A program made the position numbers and the translations under genes. The notes below the pieces were generated by a model. That model did no database searches and was not told the origin of the DNA. It saw nothing but the letters and a program-made list of their open reading frames with translations. Shown here in pieces: positions 40,991 to 50,009 of a stretch of 64,000 nucleotides of DNA (its first letter is position 1; each line of letters begins with the position of its first letter). Source of the DNA: Micromonospora cathayae (GTDB lineage Bacteria > Actinomycetota > Actinomycetes > Mycobacteriales > Micromonosporaceae); assembly GCF_028993575.1 (NCBI RefSeq), contig NZ_CP118615.1, positions 5,113,001 to 5,177,000 on the forward strand, in the 5' to 3' direction.

Positions 40991-41920
40991 ATGCGGACCA
41001 AGCCGGAGCTGAGCGCGGACATCCACCGGGGGCGGCGGGCGGCGCTGGTCGTCAACGCCCGCTCCCGGCGGGGCCGCCAGCACTACCAGCGGACCCTCTC
41101 CCGGCTGCGGGCCGCCGGGTTCGACCTGCTCGGCGCGTACCCGGTGGACCGGCCCGGCCAGCTCGAACGGAGTCTGCGCGAGGCGGTCGACCTGGGGCCG
41201 GACCTGCTGGTCGCGGGCGGGGGCGACGGTACGCTGAGCACCGCCGCGCGGCTGCTCGCGCACCGGGACATGGCGTTGGGTCTGCTGCCGCTGGGCACCA
41301 CCAACAACTTCGCCCGGACCATCGGCGTCCCCCTCGACCTGGACGGGGCCGTCGACGTGCTCAGCCGGGGCAAGGTGATCGACGTGGACCTCGGGTTGGC
41401 CGGTGACACGCCGTTCGCCAACCACGTCGGTGTCGGGCTCTCCGCCGACATCATGCTGCGGACGCCGCCCCGGTTGAAGCGGGCCGTCGGCCGGCTGGCG
41501 TACCCGCTCACCGCGCTGGCCCTGCTCGCCCGGCACCGTCCGCTGCGGGCCACCGTACGGGTCGACGGGGTGGCTCACGAGTTCGTCACCCACCAGCTCT
41601 TCGTCGCCAACGGCGGCTTCCACGCCGGTCGCCGGATCACCGCCGACGCCGACGCCGACGACCGTCTGCTGGTCGCGTACCCGGTGGGCGGTCCGACCCG
41701 GCGCGGGCTGCTGGCCGACACGGCCCGCAACGCGACGACCGGGCACCGCCGCACCCTCGGTGACACGCCGTTCCTGGCAGTGGGTGAACTGTGGCTGGAG
41801 ACCGACCGGCCGGCGCGGGTCGAGGTCGACGGTGAGTTGTGCGGGCACACTCCGATCCGGCTCGGGCTGGACGCCAACGCCCTGCGGGTGATGGCCCCGG
41901 CCGACAGCCTGGACCGCTGA
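40991..41920 (+). CDS. Diacylglycerol kinase-like lipid kinase
   Basis: A 309-residue DagK/YegS-type protein. ALVVNARSRRG opens the catalytic domain, VAGGGDGTLSTAARLL is the nucleotide loop (GGDGT) and LPLGTTNNFARTIGVPLD is the second conserved motif. The C-terminal half has GELWLETDRPARVEVDGE and CGHTPIRL. It would phosphorylate diacylglycerol or a similar membrane lipid. ATG 40991 fits the domain start. The 250 bp before it show nothing convincing. Confidence 0.87.
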   Translation: MRTKPELSADIHRGRRAALVVNARSRRGRQHYQRTLSRLRAAGFDLLGAYPVDRPGQLERSLREAVDLGPDLLVAGGGDGTLSTAARLLAHRDMALGLLPLGTTNNFARTIGVPLDLDGAVDVLSRGKVIDVDLGLAGDTPFANHVGVGLSADIMLRTPPRLKRAVGRLAYPLTALALLARHRPLRATVRVDGVAHEFVTHQLFVANGGFHAGRRITADADADDRLLVAYPVGGPTRRGLLADTARNATTGHRRTLGDTPFLAVGELWLETDRPARVEVDGELCGHTPIRLGLDANALRVMAPADSLDR

Positions 41921-42027
41921 GCCGACGCACCGGACACCCGGTTCGCGGAGCCGGCGCACCGGGCCGCCACCACGAAACCCTACTGGTTCAATATGAGTTG
42001 GGGTCGTCGAGCCGAAGGGTGGACGGG

Positions 42028-43311
42028 ATGGCACAGTCACCGGCAGCGGAGGAGGCCGACCACGACGCCCGGCGGGCGACCCAGTGGCTCGCCGGGGCGG
42101 CCCGCTGCGACGGGGTGTCCCGGGAGGAACTGCTCCACCTCGGCACCGCGATGGCCGCGCTCGCCACGGACCCCGGCGCCGGCCCGGCCGGGCGGGACCC
42201 GATCGTCAAACCACTGCCCGACCCGCACTTCGTCCGCCGCGACGGCAACGCCGAGATGCGCTGGTCGGCGCTGGCCGGGCAGGGGTACCTGGTCCCCACC
42301 GACCGGTTCTTCGTCCGCAACCACACCCACACACCGGTCCTGGACGCCGACACCTGGCGGCTGAGCCTGTTCGGCACCGGGCTGCGGGGTACGCCGACCC
42401 GGGACGCGCCGATCGAGATCGGTTACCGGGACCTGCGGGACCTGCCCGCCGAGAAGAGCACCGCGCTGGTCGAGTGCGCCGGCAACGGCCGGCACTTCTT
42501 CGCCCGGCAGGGCGATCCGACGCCGGGCGTGGACTGGACGCTCGGCGCGGTCGGCGTGGCCCGGTGGCGGGGCGTACGGCTGTCGACGGTGCTGCGGCAC
42601 GCCGGCCTGACCGACGCCGCCGTCGACGTGCAGCCGGAGGGACTCGACCCGGAGTACGTCACCGGCGGGGTGAACCTGGGCCGGGTCCGCCGGCCGCTGC
42701 CGGTCGGCAAGGCCCTGCACGACGTCCTGCTGGCGTACGAGATGAACGGTCGGCCGCTGCCGGCCGACCACGGCTTCCCGGTGCGGCTGGTGGTGCCCGG
42801 CTGGGTGGGCATCTCCTCGATCAAGTGGGTCGGTCCGGTCGAGGTCTCCGCCACCCCGCTGTTCTCGCCGTGGAACACCCGGTTCTACCGGATGTTCGGG
42901 CCGGGGCATCCGGCCGGCGGTGGACCGCCGCTGACCGCCCAGAATGTCAAGAGCGCCTTCGAACTGCCCTGGGACGCCCGGCTGCCCGACACCGCCGAGG
43001 TGCTGCTGACCGGGCGGTCCTGGTCCGGGCGTGGTCCGATCCGTACCGTCGAGGTCAGCGTCGGCCGGGACGGCGACGACGACGCCCGGTGGCGGCCGGC
43101 GCGGCTGGTCGACGCCGACCGCGACGGCGCCTGGCAACGGTGGAGCCTGCGCTGGCGACCGCCGGCACCCGGCCGGTGGATCCTGCGGGCGCGGGCGACC
43201 GACGTGACCGGGGCCGGTCAGCCCGACCGGGCCGCCGCCAACGACCTCGGGTACCTCTTCGACGGGGTCGTCCGGCACCCGGTGCTGGTGACCCGGACCG
43301 CCGGCTCGTGA
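42028..43311 (+). CDS. Sulfite oxidase-family molybdopterin enzyme
   Basis: A 427-residue protein. The molybdenum domain has RFFVRNHTHTPVLD and VECAGNGRHFF with the ligand Cys150. PVRLVVPGWVGISSIKWVG is the second cofactor-contact stretch. The C-terminal Mo-co dimerisation domain follows (WSGRGPIRTVEVSVG, WSLRWRPPAPGRWILRARAT). No signal peptide or haem domain is visible, so it is probably cytoplasmic. ATG 42028 follows GGGTGGACGGG. The natural substrate is uncertain in this subfamily. Confidence 0.88.
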   Translation: MAQSPAAEEADHDARRATQWLAGAARCDGVSREELLHLGTAMAALATDPGAGPAGRDPIVKPLPDPHFVRRDGNAEMRWSALAGQGYLVPTDRFFVRNHTHTPVLDADTWRLSLFGTGLRGTPTRDAPIEIGYRDLRDLPAEKSTALVECAGNGRHFFARQGDPTPGVDWTLGAVGVARWRGVRLSTVLRHAGLTDAAVDVQPEGLDPEYVTGGVNLGRVRRPLPVGKALHDVLLAYEMNGRPLPADHGFPVRLVVPGWVGISSIKWVGPVEVSATPLFSPWNTRFYRMFGPGHPAGGGPPLTAQNVKSAFELPWDARLPDTAEVLLTGRSWSGRGPIRTVEVSVGRDGDDDARWRPARLVDADRDGAWQRWSLRWRPPAPGRWILRARATDVTGAGQPDRAAANDLGYLFDGVVRHPVLVTRTAGS

Positions 43312-43318
43312 TGCCGGT

Positions 43319-43759
43319 TCAGGAGGTTCCGGTCGGCACCCGCGCCGGGACCGGCCGGCCGGTCAGCCGCCGCAGCAGCAGGTAGCCCTGGCAGCCGAGG
43401 CAGTAGTCGAACGCGGCGTTGAGGAAGGCGGCGGCCAGTGCCGCGCCGGTGGCGGCCACGGCGAGCACCGGCAGGTCGGCGAGCCGGCCGGTCAGCGCGA
43501 CGAGCAGGAAGACCAGGCCGACGAGCTGGGCGAACCGGACCGGCGCGGCGGGTTCCCGCTCGCTCGGCGGAGCGAGCCGGGGCGCGACGAGGTACCGGTA
43601 CAGCAGCCCGTACGGGCCGAACCGCGGGTTGGCGGCGGTCACCGCGAAGACCACGGCCTGAGCGGCCAGCACCGGCACCGAGCCGGTGATCAGGGCGACG
43701 GCGAGGACGACGGTGGTGACGGCCGCGGCGAACCGTGGCGCACGGGGGTCGAGCAGCAT
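43319..43759 (-). CDS. DUF4395 family membrane protein
   Basis: A 146-residue protein with about four helices and the DUF4395 marks DPRAPRFAAAVT at the start and FDYCLGCQGYLLLRRL at the end, the latter with a CLGC thiol pair. DUF4395 genes commonly accompany thioredoxin-like genes, and here a thioredoxin is encoded just upstream on the same strand, suggesting a thiol relay for sulfur or disulfide chemistry near the sulfite oxidase-type enzyme. Confidence 0.85.
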   Translation of the reverse strand: MLLDPRAPRFAAAVTTVVLAVALITGSVPVLAAQAVVFAVTAANPRFGPYGLLYRYLVAPRLAPPSEREPAAPVRFAQLVGLVFLLVALTGRLADLPVLAVAATGAALAAAFLNAAFDYCLGCQGYLLLRRLTGRPVPARVPTGTS

Positions 43760-43894
43760 GGCGTTTCCTTCGGAAGGGGCGGAGCGGGCGAGGGGGTCAG
43801 GCGCGCCGGCACCGACAGAGGCTGGTCGCCAGCCGGCCGTGGTCCACCACCCGGCGTCGGGTCAACCCGACGCCACCCGTCGCCCGTGCCACGG

Positions 43895-44344
43895 TCACCG
43901 GTCCGCGCCGGTCAGCAGCGGGGTGACCACCCCGATCAGCTCCTGCCGGTCCGGCACCCCGGCGGCCCGACGCACCACCCGGCCGGCGGTGTCCACCACC
44001 AGGACGGTCGGGGTGCGCCAGACGTCCAGTTCCCGTACCGCGTCGAGGTGCCGCTCGACGTCGACCTCCACCAGGTGCACCCCGGGCAGTGTCTCGCGGA
44101 CCGCGTCGAGGACCCGCCGGGCGGCCCGGCACGGCGCGCAGAAGGCCGACGAGAACTGGACCAGGGTGACCACGCCGGGGCGGATCCCGAGCGCCGCCGG
44201 CAGCTCCGGATCGGCGGCCGGCCCGGACGGCGGCCCCACGGCGCGGAGGCGGCCGTCGCGGCGGCGGTGCCACCAGCCGAAGGCGCTGGCGGCCGCGAGC
44301 ACCCCGACGACGACCATGACGCCCGTCAGGGAACTGTCCCGCAT
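43895..44344 (-). CDS. Membrane-anchored thioredoxin-like protein
   Basis: A 149-residue protein with an N-terminal helix (LTGVMVVVGVLAAASAFGWW), a short linker and a thioredoxin domain with active site SSAFCAPCRAAR (CxPC intact) and the cis-proline stretch VWRTPTVLVVD. The ATG at 44344 matches the start of the membrane helix. It is oriented with DUF4395 and probably passes electrons to it. Confidence 0.85.
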   Translation of the reverse strand: MRDSSLTGVMVVVGVLAAASAFGWWHRRRDGRLRAVGPPSGPAADPELPAALGIRPGVVTLVQFSSAFCAPCRAARRVLDAVRETLPGVHLVEVDVERHLDAVRELDVWRTPTVLVVDTAGRVVRRAAGVPDRQELIGVVTPLLTGADR

Positions 44345-44422
44345 CGCCCCAGGGTGCCACAACCGCAGGTCATCGACCATGCCGGGGTGCCGTAGCGACG
44401 CGGGACAGTGTCGCGGTCGGGG

Positions 44423-45853
44423 TCAGACGCCGGACCGTACCGTCGGAGCGGTGAGCGGCGCGACGTCGGCTGTCCCGGCGGCCGGGGCGGTGTCGTCGTC
44501 GGCCGTCCCGGGCTTCCGGACGGGCTCCGTCCCGTGCTCGTCGTCGAGCAGCGTGGACTCGTCGAAGGGACGCTCACCGGAGAGCACCGCGCGAGCCTGC
44601 GCCCGGTCGAACTCCCCGGTCCAGGCCCCGATCACCAGGGTCGCCACCGCGTTGCCGGCGAAGTTCGTCAGCGCCCGGGCTTCCGACATGAACCGGTCGA
44701 TCCCGACGATGAGGCCGACCCCGTCGACCAGGTCGGGGCGGTGGCTCTGCAGGCCGCCGGCGAGGGTGGCCAGCCCGGCACCGGTGACCCCGGCGGCGCC
44801 CTTCGACGCGATGACCATGAAGACCAGCAGCGAGACCTGCTCGCCGACGGAGAGCGGGTCGCCCATCGCGGCGGCGATGAACAGCGACGCCATGGTCAGG
44901 TAGATGGCGGTGCCGTCGAGGTTGAACGAGTACCCGGTCGGCACGGTGATGCCGACCACCGGCCGGCTGACGCCGACGTGTTCCATCTTGGCGATGAGCC
45001 GGGGCAGCGCCGACTCGGACGACGAGGTCGAGACGATCAGCAGGAACTCGCGGCCCAGGTAGCGCAGCAGGGAGAAGATCGAGACCTTGGCGACCAGGCG
45101 GACCAGCAGGCCGAGGACGACGACCACGAAGACCAGGCAGGTCGCGTAGAAGCCGAGCATGATCTGGGCGAGGCTGCGCAGCGCGTCCATGCCGGTGGCG
45201 CCGATGACCGCGGCGATCGCCCCGAACGCGCCGACCGGGGCCAGCCACATGATCATCGCGAGGATCTTGAAGACCAGCCGTTGTACGACGCCGACCGCGC
45301 GCAGCACCGGCTCGCCCCGGCTGCCCAGGCCCTGTACCGCGAAGCCGACCAGCAGCGCGACCAGCAGGGTCTGGAGCACCTCCGAGCCGGTCAACGCCGA
45401 CAGCAGCGACGTGGGGATGACCCCGAGCAGGAACTCGACGGTCCCCTCGCCCTCACCACCGGCGACCTGCTGGCCGGCACCGGCCAGTTGCTCGTCGAGC
45501 CGCAGCCCGGAACCGGGGTGGATCAGGTTGCCCACCACCAGGCCGATCGCCAGCGCGACGGTGGACATGGTCAGGAAGTACGCCAGGGCCAGCCCGCCGA
45601 CCTTGCCGACCTTGGCGGCCTGCCGGACCGAGCCGACGCCGAGCACGATGGTGCAGAAGATGATCGGGCTGATCATCATTTTGATCAGGTTGACGAATCC
45701 GGTGCCCAACGGTTTGAGGCTGGTCGCCACGCCGGGAGCGGCGAACCCGAGGACGATGCCCGCGACGACCGCGCCGATCACCGCGAGGTACAGGTAGTGG
45801 GTGCGGTCCCGTCGGGCCCGCGGTACGGCAGGGCTGGTGGTGGGGGTCTGCAT
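44423..45853 (-). CDS. dctA: Dicarboxylate/cation symporter (DctA-like)
   Basis: A 476-residue DAACS-family carrier. The hallmark motifs are present: STSSSESALPRLIAKME (serine-rich hairpin loop), TGYSFNLDGTAIYLTMASLF (NLDGT), GAAGVTGAG and DRFMSEARALTNFAGN (the family DxxRTxxN region). An acidic/alanine tail of about 50 residues follows. ATG 45853 is chosen at the start of the cytosolic leader. The divergent DcuS/DcuR-type pair next to it suggests induction by C4-dicarboxylates. Confidence 0.92.
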   Translation of the reverse strand: MQTPTTSPAVPRARRDRTHYLYLAVIGAVVAGIVLGFAAPGVATSLKPLGTGFVNLIKMMISPIIFCTIVLGVGSVRQAAKVGKVGGLALAYFLTMSTVALAIGLVVGNLIHPGSGLRLDEQLAGAGQQVAGGEGEGTVEFLLGVIPTSLLSALTGSEVLQTLLVALLVGFAVQGLGSRGEPVLRAVGVVQRLVFKILAMIMWLAPVGAFGAIAAVIGATGMDALRSLAQIMLGFYATCLVFVVVVLGLLVRLVAKVSIFSLLRYLGREFLLIVSTSSSESALPRLIAKMEHVGVSRPVVGITVPTGYSFNLDGTAIYLTMASLFIAAAMGDPLSVGEQVSLLVFMVIASKGAAGVTGAGLATLAGGLQSHRPDLVDGVGLIVGIDRFMSEARALTNFAGNAVATLVIGAWTGEFDRAQARAVLSGERPFDESTLLDDEHGTEPVRKPGTADDDTAPAAGTADVAPLTAPTVRSGV

Positions 45854-45964
45854 GCCTGAGACTGTGGCCCAGGTCTCAGCCGGAAGCAGCCTTGCGTTCA
45901 TTCTGTTCACCGGCGGGAGACCGTCGGACACCCGACCTTGACGAGCCCGTCACGACGAGGAGAC

Positions 45965-47578
45965 ATGGCCGGACGGAAGTGGAGCATCGCGGGGCAGCTG
46001 TTCGCCCTGCAGGTGCTGGTGGTCGTCGTCCTGGTGACCGCCGGTGGGGTCGGTGCGGCGTTGCTGGCCCGCGCGGACGCCACCGAGGCGGCCCGGGAAC
46101 ACGTGCTGGCCGTGGCCGAGACCGTGGCCCGGACGCCGGGCGTGGTCGAGGCGCTGCGCTCCCCCGACCCGGCCGCCGTCCTGGCCCCGTACGCCGAGTC
46201 GGTGCGGGCCGGCACCGACACCGACTTCGTGGTGGTGATGGCCCCGGACCGGACCCGGTACGCGCATCCGGACCCGACCCAGATCGGTCGACGGTTCATC
46301 GGCGAGATCGGTCCTGCGCTGTCCGGGCGACCCTTCGTCGTGGTCAACACCGGTACCCTCGGCGAGTCGGTGCGGGCCGTGGTGCCGGTCCGGGACGCCG
46401 GGGCGGTGGTCGGCCTGGTCTCGGTCGGCATCACCACCGCCACGATCAACCACGAGCTGCTCGGCCAGGCGCCCGCCCTGCTCGCCGCCACCGGGGCCGC
46501 GCTGGCCCTGGCCGGAACGGGGTCGTGGCAGCTCAGCCGGCGGTTGCGGCGGCAGACCCACGGGCTCGGCCCGGCCCAGATCACCCGGATGTACGAGTAC
46601 CACGACGCGGTGCTGCACTCGGTGGGCGAGGGCCTGGTGGTGGTGGACGCCGACCGGCGGCTGGCCCTGGTCAACGACGAGGGACGACGGCTGCTCGGCC
46701 TCGGCCCCGGGACGGACCTGGTCGACCGGCCGGTCACCGACCTGGGCCTGCCGCCGGCCCTGGTCGAGCTGATCCTTTCCGGTCAGGCCGCCCACGACGA
46801 GCTGATCCTCACCGCCGACCGTTCGCTGGTCGCCAACCAGCGCCCGACCGCGTTCGGCGGGCCGCCGCACGGCGTGGTGTTGACCCTGCGCGACCACACC
46901 GAGCTGCGCGCCCTGACCAGTGAGCTGGACTCCGTCCGAGGGCTCACCGAGGCGCTGCGGTCCCAGGCGCACGAGGCCGCGAACCGGCTGCACACCGTGC
47001 TCACCCTGGTCGAGCTGGGCCGCGCGGACGAAGCCGTCCGGCTGGCCAGCGACGAGTTGGCGATCGCCCAGCAGCTCACCGACCAGGTGGTCGGCGCGAT
47101 CGCCGAGCCCGCGCTGGCCGCACTGCTGCTCGGCAAGTCGGCCCAGGCCGCGGAACGGGGCGTCGAGCTGGCCGTCGACCCGGACTCGCGGCTCGACGTC
47201 GACACCCTGCCGGCCGGCGACCTGCTGACCGTGGTCGGCAACCTGGTCGACAACGCCCTGGAGGCCGTCGCCGCCGGGGAGCCGCCGCGTCGGGTCCGGG
47301 TGCGGGTCACCGAGGCGGCCGGCGAGGTGGTGGTGGAGGTGTCCGACAGCGGCCCGGGGTTGCCGCCGGAACGGGTGGCCGACGCGTTCCGGCGGGGCTG
47401 GTCGACCAAGGCCAGCGGCCGGGGGCTCGGGTTGGCCCTGGTCGGTCAGGTGGTCGCCCGGTACGGCGGCCGGCACGAGGTCGTCCACCCCGGGCCGGGG
47501 GGCACCGTCCTGCGGGTCCGGCTCCCCCTGCCGGCGGCCGGGCCGGCGCGGACGTCGTCCGGGGAGCACGGATCGTGA
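45965..47578 (+). CDS. Sensor histidine kinase, DcuS/CitA type
   Basis: A 537-residue sensor: N-terminal helix (LFALQVLVVVVLVTAGGVG), an external PASp/sCache domain (DFVVVMAPDRTRYAHPDP, GESVRAVVPV), a second helix, an inner PAS (GEGLVVVDADRRLALVNDEG) and a kinase core with phospho-acceptor His336 in SQAHEAANRLHTVL, N-box NLVDNALEAV and G-boxes DSGPGLP and GRGLGLALV. ATG 45965 follows GAGGAGAC. It is divergent from the dicarboxylate carrier and ends 4 bp inside its response regulator. Confidence 0.93.
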   Translation: MAGRKWSIAGQLFALQVLVVVVLVTAGGVGAALLARADATEAAREHVLAVAETVARTPGVVEALRSPDPAAVLAPYAESVRAGTDTDFVVVMAPDRTRYAHPDPTQIGRRFIGEIGPALSGRPFVVVNTGTLGESVRAVVPVRDAGAVVGLVSVGITTATINHELLGQAPALLAATGAALALAGTGSWQLSRRLRRQTHGLGPAQITRMYEYHDAVLHSVGEGLVVVDADRRLALVNDEGRRLLGLGPGTDLVDRPVTDLGLPPALVELILSGQAAHDELILTADRSLVANQRPTAFGGPPHGVVLTLRDHTELRALTSELDSVRGLTEALRSQAHEAANRLHTVLTLVELGRADEAVRLASDELAIAQQLTDQVVGAIAEPALAALLLGKSAQAAERGVELAVDPDSRLDVDTLPAGDLLTVVGNLVDNALEAVAAGEPPRRVRVRVTEAAGEVVVEVSDSGPGLPPERVADAFRRGWSTKASGRGLGLALVGQVVARYGGRHEVVHPGPGGTVLRVRLPLPAAGPARTSSGEHGS

Positions 47579-48258
47579 GCCCGATCCGGGTGCTGGTGGT
47601 CGAGGACGAGGAGTTGATCGCCGAGGCGCACCGGGTCTACACCGAGCGGGTGCCCGGGTTCCGGGTGGTGGGGGTCGCCCGGACCGCCCGGGAGGCGATG
47701 GCCGCCCTGCGCCGTACCGGCGACGACGCCGTCGACCTGGTGCTGCTCGATTTCAACCTGCCCGACCTGCACGGGCTGGAGGTGTGCCGGGCGGTCCGGG
47801 CGGCGGGCAGCACGGTCGACATCCTGGCGGTCACCTCGGCCCGCGACCTGGCGATGGTCCGCGCGGCGGTGGCCCTGGGGGTGACCCACTACCTGCTGAA
47901 ACCGTTCACCTTCGCGGCCTTCCGGGACCGGCTGGAGCGCTGCGCCACCTACCGCCGGCAGACGTCGGCCGGTGGTCTGGTCACCGCCCAGCACGAGGTG
48001 GACCGGATGTTCGCCACGCTGCACGGCACGCCGGCCGACACCCTGCCCAAGGGGCTCGGCGCGCAGACCCTGGACGCCGTGCTGGCGGCGCTGCGCGGCC
48101 GGCCCGGCCAGTCGGCGTCGGAGATCGGCGCGCGGACCGGCCTGTCCCGGGTGACCGCCCGCCGGTACCTGGAGTACCTGGTCGACACCGGGCGGGTGGT
48201 CCGCAATCCGCGCTACGGCACACCGGGCCGACCGGAGGTCGAGTACCGCCCGGCCTGA
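47575..48258 (+). CDS. Response regulator, DcuR/CitB type
   Basis: A 227-residue regulator. The receiver domain has VVEDEELIAEAHR, the phospho-acceptor Asp59 in LVLLDFNLPDLHG and the KPF of HYLLKPFTFAAF. The C-terminal helix-turn-helix is SASEIGARTGLSRVTARRYL. The GTG start overlaps the kinase stop by 4 bp. It most likely activates the neighbouring symporter gene. Confidence 0.93.
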   Translation: MSPIRVLVVEDEELIAEAHRVYTERVPGFRVVGVARTAREAMAALRRTGDDAVDLVLLDFNLPDLHGLEVCRAVRAAGSTVDILAVTSARDLAMVRAAVALGVTHYLLKPFTFAAFRDRLERCATYRRQTSAGGLVTAQHEVDRMFATLHGTPADTLPKGLGAQTLDAVLAALRGRPGQSASEIGARTGLSRVTARRYLEYLVDTGRVVRNPRYGTPGRPEVEYRPA

Positions 48259-48402
48259 CACCGGGGTCGGTCGACACCCGACGTTCATCCGGCGGTCGTC
48301 CGAGATTCGTTCGGTATTCATACGCCATACAAAGCCCGCGCACAGGTTCACTCGGTTGGCTGTGGCCTGACCTCGTCCGCTCAACGAGATCGGCCCTCAG
48401 AC

Positions 48403-49335
48403 ATGCCCTTTTCGCTACGTGCGCGCCCGTCGCCAGCCGGTGCTGGCGGGGACCCGCCAGACCCGGAACACCGACGGAGGAGCACCGACCAGAACCACGC
48501 CACCGACCAGGCTGGACACGCGCTCCGCGCCCCCAGCAAACTGCACGCCTTCAACCGCTACGAGATCAAGTACCTGGTGGACAGTGGTTCCGTCCCAGCC
48601 CTGCGGGACCAGTTAACCGGCCGGATGGACCTCGACCGTCACGGCGGCGACGGTGGGTACGGCGTCTGGAGCGTCTACTACGACACGCCGCAGCTCCGCT
48701 TCTACTGGGAGAAGATCGAAGGGCTGCGGTTCCGTCGGAAGCTGCGGGTCCGCCACTACGGGGACCGGTCCACCATCGACGACGACACCACCGTCTACGT
48801 GGAGATCAAGCAGCGGGTCAACCGGGTGACCCAGAAACGTCGGGTCGCGCTGCCGTACCGGCTCGCCCGTGACCTGTGCGACCGCCGGGTGATGGTCCCG
48901 CACGACCCGGCGCAGCGCGCCTTCCTCGAGGAGGTCCTCGAACTGGTGTCCGGGCTCGATCTGCGCCCGGTGGCGATGACCGGCTACCAGCGGCAGGCGT
49001 TCATCGGCCGGGAGGCCGACGTGGGACTACGGGTCACCGTGGACCGTCGGGTCCGGGGTCGCGACCGTGACTTCCACCTGGGCGCCGACGCCGAGAACCG
49101 GCTCATCGTGCCGGCGAAGCTCTCGGTGGTGGAGATCAAGGCCAACGAGCGGGTGCCGTACTGGCTGACCGACCTCGCCGCCCACGCCAACATGTCGGTG
49201 GTCCGCATGTCCAAGTACTGCCAGAGCGTCGAGGCCTTCGGCCGCGCGCCCCGCTCCGTCTTTCACGTCGTCGACGACGACCCCGCCGCAGGGCTGACCC
49301 CTGCCCGCGCCACGAACGAGGTCCGCCACCCATGA
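48403..49335 (+). CDS. VTC-domain (polyphosphate polymerase-like) protein
   Basis: A 310-residue protein with the VTC fold: FNRYEIKYLVD at the start of the domain, VWSVYYDTPQLRFYWEKIEG, RFRRKLRVRHYG, YVEIKQRVNRVTQKRR and VVEIKANERVPYWL supply the basic and acidic residues of the tunnel (EIK, RRK, EIK). Members make or process polyphosphate in yeast; the bacterial role is unclear. The first 45 residues are disordered-looking and the start is not certain. The stop overlaps the DUF4956 start by 4 bp. Confidence 0.85.
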   Translation: MPFSLRARPSPAGAGGDPPDPEHRRRSTDQNHATDQAGHALRAPSKLHAFNRYEIKYLVDSGSVPALRDQLTGRMDLDRHGGDGGYGVWSVYYDTPQLRFYWEKIEGLRFRRKLRVRHYGDRSTIDDDTTVYVEIKQRVNRVTQKRRVALPYRLARDLCDRRVMVPHDPAQRAFLEEVLELVSGLDLRPVAMTGYQRQAFIGREADVGLRVTVDRRVRGRDRDFHLGADAENRLIVPAKLSVVEIKANERVPYWLTDLAAHANMSVVRMSKYCQSVEAFGRAPRSVFHVVDDDPAAGLTPARATNEVRHP

Positions 49336-50009
49336 ACGTCGACTTCCAGGATCTGTCCGGCACGTTCAGCATGGCGGACATCGCCATCGCCCTGTCGCTG
49401 GCCTTCGTGCTCAGTGCGGGGATCGGCTGGGTCTACCGGTTCACGCACCGCAACATCTCGTACAGCCAGTCCTACGTGCAGACGCTGGTCATTCTCGGCA
49501 TGCTCATCTCACTGATCATGCTGGTCGTGGGTTCCAACATCGCCCGGGCGTTCGCTCTGGTCGGCGCGTTGTCGGTGGTGCGGTTCCGCAACGCGATCAA
49601 GGAAACCCGGGACGTCGGCTTCATCTTCCTGGTGATGGGCGTGGGCATGGCCTGCGGTACCCGCTTCTACACCCTCGCCGTCGTCGCCGCGGTCGCGATC
49701 AGCCTGATCATCGTGGTGATGTACCGCTTCAACTGGTTCGCGCTCAACGTACAGCGTCAGGTGGTCAAGGTGCAGGTCCCGCCGGACGGCAGCTACACCG
49801 ACGCCATCCAGGACGTGCTGGTCCGGTACACCACCGAGTTCGAGCTGGTCAGCATGGAGACGATCCGGGGCGGCGCGCTGACCGAGATGATGTACACCGT
49901 CCGGTTGAAGAAGGGCCACGAGCCGGGTGAGCTGATCACGGCCCTCGGTGAGCGGACCGCCGGCCAGCGGGTGACCGTGCTGACCGGTTACGACCAGACG
50001 GATCTGTGA
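49332..50009 (+). CDS. DUF4956 membrane protein
   Basis: A 225-residue protein with three to four N-terminal helices (IAIALSLAFVLSAGIGWVY, TLVILGMLISLIMLVVG, FALVGALSVVRFRNAIKETR) and a cytosolic C-terminal domain (VQVPPDGSYTDAIQDVLVRY and GELITALGERTAGQRVTVL). It is the usual middle partner of VTC-domain and CotH genes and is coupled to both by 4-bp overlaps. Confidence 0.88.
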   Translation: MNVDFQDLSGTFSMADIAIALSLAFVLSAGIGWVYRFTHRNISYSQSYVQTLVILGMLISLIMLVVGSNIARAFALVGALSVVRFRNAIKETRDVGFIFLVMGVGMACGTRFYTLAVVAAVAISLIIVVMYRFNWFALNVQRQVVKVQVPPDGSYTDAIQDVLVRYTTEFELVSMETIRGGALTEMMYTVRLKKGHEPGELITALGERTAGQRVTVLTGYDQTDL

